This document shows positions 53,359 through 62,150 of a DNA stretch of 64,000 nt, in pieces (position 1 is the first letter of the stretch; every line of letters starts with the position of its first letter). The position numbers and the translations under genes are program-made. This DNA comes from Candidatus Sulfobium mesophilum (GTDB lineage Bacteria; Nitrospirota; Thermodesulfovibrionia; Thermodesulfovibrionales; UBA6898). The stretch spans positions 1 through 64,000 of the forward strand of contig OUUY01000086.1 in the NCBI GenBank assembly GCA_900302705.1, written 5' to 3'. Below the pieces are notes generated by a model. It was not told the origin of the DNA, made no database searches, and saw only the letters and a program-made list of their open reading frames with translations.

Positions 53359-53586
53359 CTATGTTGCTGCTGCTCGCCAAAAAGGCGGTCCGGGTTCCGA
53401 TGGTTCTATAGCATCAGTTGACGCCACCCCTGAAAACACATTCTCGACCTTTTTCAAGCCTTTCCGAAATTCGTCCTCTGTCATTACGCCGAAGTGTCTT
53501 GAGGAAACTACGTTGCCGTGCTCATTTACGACTTCGCCGACGACTTCCCCGGAAGCCGTTAGTCGCAATGTGGCTTTGTACTTCAT
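53359..53586 (-). CDS. Small hypothetical protein
   Basis: 75 aa from ATG 53586, with GGAGG four bases upstream. The N-terminal half is a beta-rich MKYKATLRLTASGEVVGEVV then a helical MTEDEFRKGLKKVENVFSGV, and a Pro-rich tail. No family recognised. The region 53587-54029 upstream is otherwise without a supported gene; an 85-codon frame at 53681-53938 lacks a site and any family. Confidence 0.5.
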   Translation of the reverse strand: MKYKATLRLTASGEVVGEVVNEHGNVVSSRHFGVMTEDEFRKGLKKVENVFSGVASTDAIEPSEPGPPFWRAAAT

Positions 53587-54029
53587 TGCTCCTCCCATGT
53601 AAATGCTGTTGAAGTAATAAATGTTTGGCAATCCCACTGCCGTTCTAATTCTTCCCCCGTACACCTTGTCTGCACTCGCTCTATCTGTGGATGTTCACCG
53701 TGCTTTGAAAAGATAGACCGACTTCATTACCAATGATTCCAGAGAACGCATAATAAGTCAAATTAAGTTTTCTTAATAAATTCCCTTGTTTTAAGATACG
53801 GGTACTGAACTCAGGCCCGTAGTCAAGGAAGTGCTCTCGTGCGTACTGCTTTTCTTTAAAATTACGTCTTTCGCTCCAAAATCTCCACGGGCTTTTTAGT
53901 TGATTTACCAAAATACATTTGGCGCTCAACCAGAGCAAGCCTATGAAGAGACATGGCAGTTTTCTATAAAAACTGATAGCTATTTGCGGTATGCTGTTCT
54001 TATGGAACTGCTTTAGAAAGGAGGATTAT

Positions 54030-54401
54030 ATGAAGAAGATGAATATTCTTTTTGCCGTGTTTTGCGTGTTAGCCCTGTCAGCTTCATTTAGCATTGCGGC
54101 GGACGACCAACCCGACGCGCGGCGTGGGATCAGGGTAAATGTGCAATACGACCCACTGGGCCCCAACAACCTGATAGTGGCATACGTTAAATTCATCAAC
54201 GAAAACCGGTACAGGGTCGAGGGGAACTGGTGGCCGGTCATCACCTGCGAGGATGGAAACAGGCGGCAGGGTCTTGTTGCCGCCCTCAACCTGAATCAGG
54301 GAGAAACCTTAGCGGTGAATATAATGAGGTCGGCAGCGTGCGGCCCTGGCCGAGTCAAAGACATCTACGTGGAGATGAATGTGAATAAGGCCGGCCCTTA
54401 G
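54030..54401 (+). CDS. Small exported protein
   Basis: 123 aa from ATG 54030, AAAGGAGG well placed. Signal peptide with cleavage near SIAADDQ (residue about 24). The mature part (VNVQYDPLGPNNLIVAYVKF, then a pair of cysteines) has no family I recognise. Periplasmic or surface. Short gap of about 125 bases to the next gene. Confidence 0.65.
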   Translation: MKKMNILFAVFCVLALSASFSIAADDQPDARRGIRVNVQYDPLGPNNLIVAYVKFINENRYRVEGNWWPVITCEDGNRRQGLVAALNLNQGETLAVNIMRSAACGPGRVKDIYVEMNVNKAGP

Positions 54402-54438
54402 CTGCCCTTGGCCACCTGCATCTCTGGAAGCTGCATCC

Positions 54439-54467
54439 TTGACAGGCAGAGTATAACCTGTTATTAG
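54439..54467 (+). promoter_or_regulatory. Possible promoter of the DUF4136 gene
   Basis: TTGACA (54439-54444), 17-base spacer, TATTAG (54462-54467). Optimal -35 and spacing, -10 four of six. Confidence 0.45.
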
Positions 54468-54526
54468 TTAAGCATGCTCGGGAAGATACGGTCTTTTCAT
54501 ATCACCTTCATGAAGGAGGCATAAAG

Positions 54527-55018
54527 ATGAGCTCATTCAAGGAATACAAAAGCTTGGCGCTGACAGCAACAATCTTTTTATCTGTTATGATTATCGGTGG
54601 CTGTGCGACAGCCATAAAATATTCCTATGACACAAAGGCCAGCTTCTCGGAACAAAAGAGTTATGCATGGGCCCCGTCATCGGGCATGAGCAGGCAAGAC
54701 TCCCTCCTTGAAGCAAATGTACAGACTCTCGCGGATCAGCTCCTGGTTCAGAAAGGCTTCTCCCGGATGTCAGAGAAGGCCGATCTTATGATATCGATGA
54801 ATTATGAATTCGACAGCGGCAGCTATCATTACGGCTATCAGCTTCGGATGCTTACCTTGAATATCTACAAAATCAGGCACGATATGCCGTCACCTGCCGG
54901 CCTGTCCAGAGAGTTGGTCTGGCGGGGCACAGCATCAGGTACAATCAACACGGATGCAGCTTCGAGCGACCTAAAGCAGGCTGTAGAGGGAATTCTTATG
55001 AATTTCCCGCCACATTGA
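54527..55018 (+). CDS. DUF4136 lipoprotein
   Basis: 163 aa. Lipobox IGGC with Cys at residue 26. DUF4136 signature follows: KYSYDTKASFSEQKSYAWAP, then FSRMSEKADLMISMNYEF and the closing SELKQAVEGIL-like helix. Members are periplasmic or outer-membrane lipoproteins of unknown role. A GGAGG-type site precedes the ATG. Confidence 0.8.
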   Translation: MSSFKEYKSLALTATIFLSVMIIGGCATAIKYSYDTKASFSEQKSYAWAPSSGMSRQDSLLEANVQTLADQLLVQKGFSRMSEKADLMISMNYEFDSGSYHYGYQLRMLTLNIYKIRHDMPSPAGLSRELVWRGTASGTINTDAASSDLKQAVEGILMNFPPH

Positions 55019-55215
55019 TCTGTTTCGAGTCCATGCTGACAGGCAATTGCTATATCATTCCACGCCAGGCCCGACATTGTTAGCCGGTCACCCTCGTTTC
55101 AGTTCGGTGATTACCGGAGCTGTCAGGCATGAGTGCAGGTGTTGGCGCCTTACCTCCTTAGCCAATTTTGACCTGACGGCCTGGCGGGGTGATGCTTGTC
55201 AATAGGGGGAAAAGC

Positions 55216-55893
55216 TTGAAAAAAATACTTATGATGTCCCGGCTTCAGGCAATCATCGACAAGGAAGGGGACATCCTGCACAGAGGTGAATACAAGATAT
55301 ATACGGCAATGTCTGGCGAAGAGGCGCTGAAGATGCTCGCCTCCCAAAAAATGGATCTTATTATAGCGGACCTCGACACCTCAGGAATCAGTGGTGACAA
55401 GCTTTGCTCTACTATAAAGCAGGAAAATAAAATGAAGGGGACCTTTGTAATACTGGCATGCAACAACAATGAGGCGGACATCGAAAGATGCAAAAAATCA
55501 GGGGCCGACTTTTATCTTACAAAACCTATTGATGCCGCCCAGCTTCTTAAAAAAATAAGGGAGGTGTTTCATGTTCAAAGAAGGGAATCTTTAAGAATCC
55601 CTGTGGAGGTCTCGGTCATTGGTTCTTGTTCTTACCAGACTTTTTTCTGCAATGCAGTCAACATAAGCAGCACAGGTCTTCTGATACAAACAGACAGGAT
55701 TTTTAAAAAAAGGGACAAGGTATCCTGTCAGCTGAGCCTGCCGGGTGTCAGACAAATAACGGTAAACTCGGAAGTAGTGAGGGTGATGATAAAATCCAAC
55801 AATATTTATCGTTACGGGATCAGATTCTATCATCTTAAAGCCGATACCAGATCTGCAATAGAGACATATATTGGCAAAAACAAACTTCGATGA
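55216..55893 (+). CDS. Response regulator with receiver and PilZ domains
   Basis: 225 aa. TTG start at 55216, five bases after GGGGGA; an ATG at 55189 would add residues that do not fit the receiver start. The receiver (MKKILMMSRLQAI, then IIADLDTSG with the phospho-Asp) lacks the first acidic pair of typical receivers. A PilZ c-di-GMP-binding domain follows near residue 135: RRESLRIPVEVSV supplies the RxxxR pattern and NISSTGLLI the (D/N)xSxxG motif. Links phosphorylation to c-di-GMP, perhaps motility or surface control. About 190 bases of non-coding sequence precede it. Confidence 0.8.
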   Translation: MKKILMMSRLQAIIDKEGDILHRGEYKIYTAMSGEEALKMLASQKMDLIIADLDTSGISGDKLCSTIKQENKMKGTFVILACNNNEADIERCKKSGADFYLTKPIDAAQLLKKIREVFHVQRRESLRIPVEVSVIGSCSYQTFFCNAVNISSTGLLIQTDRIFKKRDKVSCQLSLPGVRQITVNSEVVRVMIKSNNIYRYGIRFYHLKADTRSAIETYIGKNKLR

Positions 55894-55899
55894 AATGAG

Positions 55900-56450
55900 T
55901 CGTCATCACGATAGCCGGCAATGGTAATTTTGCCCGCTCTCGCTGCCCCAGCGTTAGCAATATAGGAATAGTTCACCATGGCATTGCCACTGCCGCTCCG
56001 GAGGAACTGGTAATTGCTGTTCACAGGAGCAATACCGGCTCTTGCTACTACTGTGGCGCGTTTCCCGCTGTCACCGTGAGACTGATTTCGCGAGACGTGT
56101 CTCCGTCGCCGTTCGTCAAATTTTTGAAGTCTACCGAGGCTGTCTGCGTACCGGCTGAAACATCTTCAGGGGACAGTGACACAGTGATGTTGACGCTGTC
56201 CCCCGGATCCAGTTTGCCGCCAGAAGCCATCGCCGCGACGGCGTTCCCCACGAGCGAAGGTATCAGCGGGAACCCTATTATTATGTCATGCTTTTCTACC
56301 TGAACCCACGGACGAGATCGGCTCAAGGCGCATGCAGTTTATACCTGTCGTCGAGCCCGTAGGGTTCCGGCATCCTTGCCAGGCAACATCGCATTTGCAG
56401 ATGTGGCGCAACTTAGCAAAGTACGGGAATACTACGCAGTTATGGCAAAG
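55900..56450 (-). pseudogene. Decayed surface protein gene with BACON/Ig-like domains
   Basis: On the minus strand two frames continue one protein. Upstream frame: a WxGC-type segment (about 56330-56440) and GGKLDPGDSVNITVSL ... DFKNLTNGDGDTSREISL, an Ig-like module. Downstream, in another frame near 56030-56070, comes RAGIAPVNSNYQFLRSGSGN and ANAGAARAGKITIAG, the BACON-domain pattern. Stops (TAGTAG at about 56048) and a frameshift separate them, and no start or end is intact. Remnant of a large secreted or surface protein. Confidence 0.65.
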
Positions 56451-56572
56451 TTAAACTTTTGCGCTGTACTGTGAGTACGTGACGGCAAATGATTCCTCTC
56501 TTCTTTGTGGCTTTGTCGGTGATCGGCGAGCGAAAGGTTGACCTCTGTCCCTTGGTAAGAGTATCTTTTACC

Positions 56573-57106
56573 ATGCGTTATTCAGTGAGGATTTTAGCTC
56601 TCTTGCTCGGGCTTCTCGCCCTCATTTTCACCCCTGCCGCGTACGCTAACGGAAAGACACTTACGGGAAAAGTCATGCAGGTTAAAGACGGTGATACTGT
56701 AGTTATATCACCAGAGGACGGAGGCCAGTTCTTTGTTTGCCGGCTTTATGGTATCGATGCACCCGAGACGGCACACCTGCGGTTCGGCAAGGGAGGTCAG
56801 AGATTCGGCGAAGAGGCGAGCCGGGAACTGAAACGCTTGATACTGGGGCAGACAGTCGAGGTTACGACCACCGGGCAGAAGACATACAAGCGCGAGGTGT
56901 GTCTTATCAAGAAGGACGGACAGGACATAAACCTTGAGATGATCAAACGCGGCTACGCGTGGGCATATCGGCAGCATCTGAAACGACCCTACACCTCAGA
57001 GTATATTGAGGCTGAGAACGAAGCAAGATCAAAGAGGCTGGGCTTATGGAAAGACAATAATCCTTCCCCCCCATGGGAGTTCAGGAAACAGCAGAGAGGT
57101 AAATGA
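56573..57106 (+). CDS. Staphylococcal-nuclease-like thermonuclease family protein
   Basis: 177 aa from ATG 56573; signal peptide ending near AYANG (residue about 24). The SNase core has VMQVKDGDTVVI, CRLYGIDAPET with the calcium-binding Asp and Arg, KREVCLIKKDGQDINLEMIKRGYAWAY with the second catalytic Arg/Glu region, and a C-terminal RLGLWKD. Calcium-dependent phosphodiesterase on DNA and RNA, secreted. Stop overlaps the next ATG (ATGA). Confidence 0.85.
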   Translation: MRYSVRILALLLGLLALIFTPAAYANGKTLTGKVMQVKDGDTVVISPEDGGQFFVCRLYGIDAPETAHLRFGKGGQRFGEEASRELKRLILGQTVEVTTTGQKTYKREVCLIKKDGQDINLEMIKRGYAWAYRQHLKRPYTSEYIEAENEARSKRLGLWKDNNPSPPWEFRKQQRGK

Positions 57107-57494
57107 ACCATCACAAAATATCAAAAATAATATCAGGTGGTCAGACAGGTGCTGACCGTGCCGGCATAGATGTTGCCATGTCATTACGGCTTGATTATGG
57201 GGGTTTCCTGCTGGAAGAAGAACCGAGGAGGGCACACTTCCCCTAAAATACAACAAAATGAAGGAGCTGAAATCACGCCATTACCAGGCAAGAACTGAGA
57301 AGAATGCACTGGATGCTGATGCTACCCTAATCTTCACTTTCAACAGGATGGGTTCGGGGTCTGCCCTCAGGAAGAAGATCACCGACCAGCATTATAAGCC
57401 ATGGCTCCATATTAACTTGAGTAAACAGCAAGATTATGAGGCTATCAGGATTGTTTCAGAGTGGTTGGATGCTGTGTTAGACCCTATATATTGA
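57103..57494 (+). pseudogene. Molybdenum-carrier-like gene broken by a one-base deletion in a G run
   Basis: From ATG 57103 the frame reads ISKIISGGQTGADRAGIDVAM then loses frame at the five-G run 57199-57203. Reading one base off restores GRRTEEGTLPLKYNK and continues into the frame 57258-57494 (DADATLIFTFNRMGSGSALRKKI). Together they match the family of putative molybdenum-carrier/nucleotide-binding proteins (GGQTG opening, ATLIF near residue 75). Six Gs would restore one gene of about 130 aa. A sequencing slip in the homopolymer is possible. Confidence 0.7.
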
Positions 57495-57583
57495 ATATTG
57501 CAGGATCAAGGGAATCCACTGACAGAGGGAATATATAGTAGAGTCTATAGTATATTGATCACCGTATTGAAAAATTATAAACC

Positions 57584-57830
57584 GTGACCGAGGATAAAAA
57601 ACCTTACAAACAAGAACTCCCTATTGATACTGTGCTGGCTAGGCAAATCGGGTCATTTGGATTCTATTCTTCAAAGATGAAACATAGAAACTGCTGATTA
57701 CCATGCTGGACCTGTGGCTTTTGCAAGAACAGAAATATTAGACTTGTTGAACATTTTTGATCAGCAGTGTGAAGAGAAGGAAAAAGAGCTTATCTCAGAC
57801 CTGGAACAAGATGACGACAACTTTCAATAA
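57584..57830 (+). pseudogene. Frameshifted remnant of unknown gene
   Basis: GTG 57584 opens VTEDKKPYKQELPIDTVLAR then meets a stop near 57697; one frame off, ETADYHAGPVAFARTEILDL continues to TAA 57828-57830. The two halves look like one protein broken by a single-base change near 57690. No family recognised. The stretch 57495-57583 holds nothing. Confidence 0.4.
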
Positions 57831-57912
57831 AACTGCAATCGTCGATATCGACGGGTTCAGGTTATGCAATCAACTGAATGAGATTCTGGAGGGTATCCTT
57901 ACTCATGCATAA
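57811..57912 (+). CDS. Short frame overlapping the next gene (33 aa), doubtful
   Basis: ATG 57811 to TAA 57912, MTTTFNKTAIVDIDGFRLCN and so on. It starts inside the previous remnant and its stop overlaps the next ATG within ATGCATAA. The coupling geometry is gene-like, but there is no strong ribosome site or family. Confidence 0.3.
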   Translation: MTTTFNKTAIVDIDGFRLCNQLNEILEGILTHA

Positions 57913-58201
57913 AGAAGAATTCTTAGATCTCGTATGGCGACTTGAGGAAATCTTTATGGAAGTAGACCACTTGGAGAGGCAGGTTGGTAACTGCGGGGGA
58001 CAGTGTGGGATAGAAGATGATGGTTTGTGTCCTGAATGCTGTGAAGCTCTTGAGAAGGTAATAGCGGAAGATAAGAGGCTGGCGGAAAACAAAGAGCTTG
58101 GTGATATCTTGAATAACTTAAAAAAAGCTTGTGAAGAGGATCAAACAGGGCAGTACGAGAGAATATTGAAACAGACCCGGGAGGGGAAGGTTTTTCATTA
58201 G
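57905..58201 (+). CDS. Small protein with cysteine motif
   Basis: About 98 aa from ATG 57905. The middle has NCGGQC and LCPECCEALEK, a four- to six-cysteine zinc-ribbon-like cluster, within a charged helical protein. No family recognised. The 150 bases after it hold only the rpmH promoter. Confidence 0.5.
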   Translation: MHKEEFLDLVWRLEEIFMEVDHLERQVGNCGGQCGIEDDGLCPECCEALEKVIAEDKRLAENKELGDILNNLKKACEEDQTGQYERILKQTREGKVFH

Positions 58202-58305
58202 CGTGAAAAAGGGACAATATGAGCCAACCAATTATCAGAAGATATTTTTCCAATGATGAACCCCAGCGTCTTCGGTATGTCGTGAATCGCCCGCCCCCGT
58301 TCTGC

Positions 58306-58335
58306 TTGACATAAACCTTTTTCTGAGATTATAAT
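58306..58335 (+). promoter_or_regulatory. Promoter of the rpmH-rnpA-yidD-yidC operon
   Basis: Perfect TTGACA (58306-58311), 18-base spacer, perfect TATAAT (58330-58335). Transcription would start near 58342, 12 bases before rpmH. The strongest promoter in the window. Confidence 0.85.
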
Positions 58336-58353
58336 TCTTGCTCAGGAAAAAAT

Positions 58354-58494
58354 ATGGGAACGTATACAACATTTCACCCACACAAGATTAAAAAGAAGAG
58401 GACTCACGGGTTCCTTGAAAGGATGAGTACCCCGGGCGGTCGCAACGTCATCAAGAGAAGAAGAAAAAAAGGACGGAAAAAACTCGCCGTTTGA
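58354..58494 (+). CDS. rpmH: 50S ribosomal protein L34
   Basis: 46-aa basic protein, too short for most gene finders. The sequence begins [20 protein letters not shown], then [20 protein letters not shown] and ends KKLAV, the conserved L34 pattern that binds 23S rRNA near the exit tunnel. AGGA precedes the ATG. Stop overlaps the rnpA TTG start (TTGA). Usual first gene of this operon. Confidence 0.95.
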   Translation: MGTYTTFHPHKIKKKRTHGFLERMSTPGGRNVIKRRRKKGRKKLAV

Positions 58495-58862
58495 AGCAAA
58501 AGAAGTTTTTCTATCCTCTTATAAGGAAAGGGGATTTTAAACGGGTCTTTGAGGCCGGCCGCAAATTTTCTTCTAAATATTTGGTGATTTACGCAATGCC
58601 GGGCGGACTTGATCTGATGAGACTCGGACTTGCCGTCAGCAAAAAAACCGGTAGCGCAGTGACGAGAAACAGGATAAAACGCCGTCTGCGCGAGTCGGTC
58701 AGACGGCAGCTGGCCGTCAGGCCGCTGAAGTATGACGTCGTTATGGTTGCAAGAACCGCCGCCGCTGATGCGGTTTTCTCTGATTTGGACGCGGTCGTAG
58801 CCAAAACATTTGCCGGGCTTTCAAATGAAAATAATACTAATACTGATAGTCAGGTTATATAA
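58491..58862 (+). CDS. rnpA: Ribonuclease P protein component
   Basis: 123-aa basic cofactor of the RNase P ribozyme in tRNA 5' maturation. TTG start overlapping rpmH (TTGAAGCAAAAG). The RNR motif [13 protein letters not shown] near residue 60 and [20 protein letters not shown] beta strand mark the family. yidD begins inside its 3' end. Confidence 0.92.
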   Translation: MKQKKFFYPLIRKGDFKRVFEAGRKFSSKYLVIYAMPGGLDLMRLGLAVSKKTGSAVTRNRIKRRLRESVRRQLAVRPLKYDVVMVARTAAADAVFSDLDAVVAKTFAGLSNENNTNTDSQVI

Positions 58863-59034
58863 ATATCTAATCTCCCCTCTTTTGCCCGGAAGCTGCAGGT
58901 TTGTTCCTTCCTGTTCTGAATATTCTATCGAGGCTCTCAGGAAATACGGGGCAGTAAAGGGATCTTATCTTTCAATCAAAAGGGTGGCAAGGTGCAATCC
59001 TTTTCACCCCGGCGGATTTGACCCGGTAAAGTAA
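58825..59034 (+). CDS. yidD: Membrane protein insertion efficiency factor YidD
   Basis: 69 aa from ATG 58825, overlapping rnpA by 38 bases. Amphipathic N-terminal helix, then the family cysteines: [19 protein letters not shown] and the closing [15 protein letters not shown] small membrane-associated protein working with YidC. Two bases separate its stop from yidC. Confidence 0.92.
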   Translation: MKIILILIVRLYKYLISPLLPGSCRFVPSCSEYSIEALRKYGAVKGSYLSIKRVARCNPFHPGGFDPVK

Positions 59035-59036
59035 AT

Positions 59037-60605
59037 ATGGAAAACAAAACTCTTCTTGCTATCGTACTCTCCGTTTTCGTGATAATCGCTTCCCAGTATT
59101 TCCTGGCGAAACAGGAACCACCGGCTCGCCAGCCTAAGCCCCCGGCAGAGAAAAAAGAAGAGGCGAAACAGGCTATACCTTCTGCGCCTTTGGTAGCTGA
59201 AACCTCTCCGGCTGAGGAAAAAGAGATACGGGTTGACGGCGATCTCTATACGGCTATATTTTCATCAAAGGGCGCTACTGTTAAGTACTGGGAGATCAAG
59301 AGATATAAAGACAAAATGGCTAAGGATGTCGTCCTTCTTGCAACCCCGGGACCTATGCCTGCGCTGGGTATGGGTGCAGACACTAATTTCGACCTCGCCC
59401 GCCTGAACTTCGGCATATCGGGGCGGGACATCAAGCTGGACAAAAACAATCAAACCGGCTCGATAGTCTTTGAATATGCCAAAGACGGTATATCAATACG
59501 AAGGACATACACTTTTTATAATGACAGCTATAAGGTTGACCTTACTGACCAGGTGGCGGGTATTTCGGAATACTGGATAACCCTGGGGTCGGGCTTCGGG
59601 ATGTTCGATAAAGAGGGCGGGTATACGCATGTGGGGCCCGCGCTCCTGAAAGGCACCTCTTTGGAGGAGATAAAGCCCGGGAACCTCAAGGAGCCAAAGA
59701 CATTTAAAGATGACCTCAGGTGGATTGCCCAGGAAGATAAATATTTTTTCTCCGCGATTGTCCCGGCGGGCAAGGTTGAGTTGGCACGCGCATGGACGTA
59801 CGACAACACGCCTGTCATTGCCTTAAAAGGCGCACCAGGAGAGAATAAGTTCGTTATATATGCCGGCCCCAAGGATCACGACAACCTCGCAAAGCTAAAC
59901 CTGGGGCTCGAGCATATAATCGATTTCGGGTTTTTTTCCATAATTGCCCGGCCTCTTTTCTGGGTCCTGAAGTTTTTCTATAGTTTTCTCGGCAATTACG
60001 GCTGGGCCATAGTCCTGCTTACTATTGTGGTGAGGATACCCTTTATCCCTATCCTGAACAAAGGGCAGAAGTCGATGAAGAAACTCCAGGAACTCCAGCC
60101 GAAGATGAACGAGATCAGGGAGAAATATAAAAAAGATCCTCAGAAGATGCAGGCCGAGATGATGGAGCTCTACAAAAAATATAAGGTCAACCCCATGGGC
60201 GGATGCCTGCCCATGCTTCTTCAGATCCCCGTCTTCTTTGCCTTATATAAGGTCCTCCTTATCGCGATCGAGCTTCGCGGAGCGCCTTTTATGCTCTGGA
60301 TAACGGATCTCTCAGCCCCTGATACGCTTTTTGGTCATATTCCACAGTTCGTGCCTCTGCTTGCGGGCTCAGCCGTCGGCCCTCTGCCTATAGTGATGGG
60401 AATTACGATGGTTATACAGCAGAAGATGACGCCTACTACCGCTGATCCCAGACAGGCAAAGATGATGATGCTTATGCCGATTGTGTTCACCTTCATGTTC
60501 CTCAATTTCGCGTCGGGACTCGTTGTGTACTGGCTCGTTAACAACATTCTCAGCATTATCCAACAGTTTTTCGTCAACAAAAAGATGTCGCAGCAGTCCG
60601 CGTAG
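59037..60605 (+). CDS. yidC: Membrane protein insertase YidC
   Basis: 522 aa, Gram-negative form: N-terminal transmembrane helix, large periplasmic beta domain (about 30-315), then five membrane helices with the hydrophilic-groove Arg in VRIPFIPILNKGQ and the CPMLLQIPVFFALYKVL segment near 385. Inserts small and SecY-dependent inner-membrane proteins. mnmE follows after 53 bases; the khpB/jag gene usual at this point is missing. Confidence 0.96.
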   Translation: MENKTLLAIVLSVFVIIASQYFLAKQEPPARQPKPPAEKKEEAKQAIPSAPLVAETSPAEEKEIRVDGDLYTAIFSSKGATVKYWEIKRYKDKMAKDVVLLATPGPMPALGMGADTNFDLARLNFGISGRDIKLDKNNQTGSIVFEYAKDGISIRRTYTFYNDSYKVDLTDQVAGISEYWITLGSGFGMFDKEGGYTHVGPALLKGTSLEEIKPGNLKEPKTFKDDLRWIAQEDKYFFSAIVPAGKVELARAWTYDNTPVIALKGAPGENKFVIYAGPKDHDNLAKLNLGLEHIIDFGFFSIIARPLFWVLKFFYSFLGNYGWAIVLLTIVVRIPFIPILNKGQKSMKKLQELQPKMNEIREKYKKDPQKMQAEMMELYKKYKVNPMGGCLPMLLQIPVFFALYKVLLIAIELRGAPFMLWITDLSAPDTLFGHIPQFVPLLAGSAVGPLPIVMGITMVIQQKMTPTTADPRQAKMMMLMPIVFTFMFLNFASGLVVYWLVNNILSIIQQFFVNKKMSQQSA

Positions 60606-60658
60606 ATTGTCAAATATAATAACCCGCTTTCCTTTTTCAAAAGTCTATAGAGTAAACT

Positions 60659-62047
60659 ATGCTTGTGAATTACCCTGACGACACTATCGCAGCGATATCG
60701 ACCCCGGTCGGCCGGGGCGGAATTGGGATTGTCCGGATAAGCGGGCCTGATGCCTTGCCGATTGCAGAAAGGGTTTTCACCCCCGCGAAAAAGGCTGCTG
60801 TTGCCGGGGCTAAGGCTTTTTCGATTATGTATGGCAGAATAGTTGATCCTGCCAGCGGCAGGGAAATCGATGAGGCACTAGTCTCTGTAATGCACGCCCC
60901 GAGTTCTTATACGAGAGAGGATGTTGTTGAGATCAACTGCCACGGCGGTATGGTGGCAGTCAGGAAGGCGCTGGAACTTGTTCTTCAGCATGGGGCGAGG
61001 CTTGCTGAGCCCGGGGAGTTTACGAAAAGGGCCTTCTTAAACGGCCGTATCAGCCTCACGCAGGCTGAGGCGGTGATGGACCTGATATCGGCAAGGACAG
61101 AGGAGAGCATGAAGATAGCGGTCGATCAGCTTAAGGGCGGTCTTTCTGAAAAACTCAATGCTCTCAGGGACTCCATGATAGAGATATGTGCGCAGGCCGA
61201 GGCGTATATTGATTTCCCCGAAGAAGACATTGAGTTCAGGACAAAAGAGGAAATGGTAAAGTCTCTTTGCAGAATAAGGGACGAATCAGAGAGGCTGTCA
61301 AAGACTTTTCAGGAAGCGCGCTTCTTCAGAGAGGGGCTTTCCGTGGCTATCGTGGGAAGACCCAACGTGGGCAAATCTTCATTGCTTAACGCCCTGCTCA
61401 GCAGGGAAAGGGCTATAGTTACTGCAGTGCCGGGAACGACAAGAGATACCATAGAAGAATGCCTGGACATCAACGGCCTACCCGTAAGAATCATTGACAC
61501 GGCCGGCATCAGAAGCTCAGGCGAGGCTGTGGAGAGCGAGGGCATAAGACGAAGTCTCGAAGCCCTTGAACAGGCTGATTTCGTCATCGCCATGCTAGAC
61601 GGCAGCGAGGCGCTGCACGATGGGGACCTGGTCATACTTGAAAAGATAAAGGAAAAGAACGCGGTCATCGCGATAAATAAGTCAGACCTCCCAGTATTAA
61701 TAAATTCCGAAGGGTGCCTGCCGGACGGCAAAAGACATATCCGCATATCTGCCGGGAGGGGGGAAGGACTTGAGGAACTGAAGTCCATTATATTTCGTTC
61801 GACTCTGAAGGACTGGAAGGAAGACCGCGAGGGGATAATAGTCACTAACATAAGGCATAAACTGGCCCTGGACCGCGCATCCTCTTCCCTTTCAGGGGCG
61901 ATTGAAGTATTAAAGGGCGATCAACCTCTTGAGATTTTTGCGGTAGAACTGAGGGATGCCCTCGACAGTATCGGCGAGATCACGGGAGCCGTGGCGACCG
62001 AGGATATCCTAAACAGGATATTCAGCGATTTCTGTATCGGAAAATAA
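60659..62047 (+). CDS. mnmE: tRNA modification GTPase MnmE
   Basis: With MnmG makes the carboxymethylaminomethyl group on uridine 34. 462 aa. N-terminal formyl-THF-binding domain (DTIAAISTPVGRGGIGIVRISGP), G domain near 225 with GRPNVGKSSL and VPGTTRDTIEE, DTAGIR, NKSD near 340, and the C-terminal FCIGK with catalytic Cys. Complete. About 100 bases follow before the next gene. Confidence 0.97.
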   Translation: MLVNYPDDTIAAISTPVGRGGIGIVRISGPDALPIAERVFTPAKKAAVAGAKAFSIMYGRIVDPASGREIDEALVSVMHAPSSYTREDVVEINCHGGMVAVRKALELVLQHGARLAEPGEFTKRAFLNGRISLTQAEAVMDLISARTEESMKIAVDQLKGGLSEKLNALRDSMIEICAQAEAYIDFPEEDIEFRTKEEMVKSLCRIRDESERLSKTFQEARFFREGLSVAIVGRPNVGKSSLLNALLSRERAIVTAVPGTTRDTIEECLDINGLPVRIIDTAGIRSSGEAVESEGIRRSLEALEQADFVIAMLDGSEALHDGDLVILEKIKEKNAVIAINKSDLPVLINSEGCLPDGKRHIRISAGRGEGLEELKSIIFRSTLKDWKEDREGIIVTNIRHKLALDRASSSLSGAIEVLKGDQPLEIFAVELRDALDSIGEITGAVATEDILNRIFSDFCIGK

Positions 62048-62150
62048 CCTGGCTGACGGCGGTCGGGCTTGAGTATTTTGACTGTTTGCTTCGCAATGAT
62101 TATCCTAGATATTAAAGAATGGTCAATTAAGAGCAGACAGGAGGCTGTCC

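Noticed and set aside
53681-53938. 85-codon reading on the minus strand
   Set aside because: No ribosome site, no family, low-complexity sequence; left as a gap.
58202-58353. Replication origin near rpmH
   Set aside because: No DnaA gene and no cluster of TTATCCACA-type boxes; only a promoter is visible.
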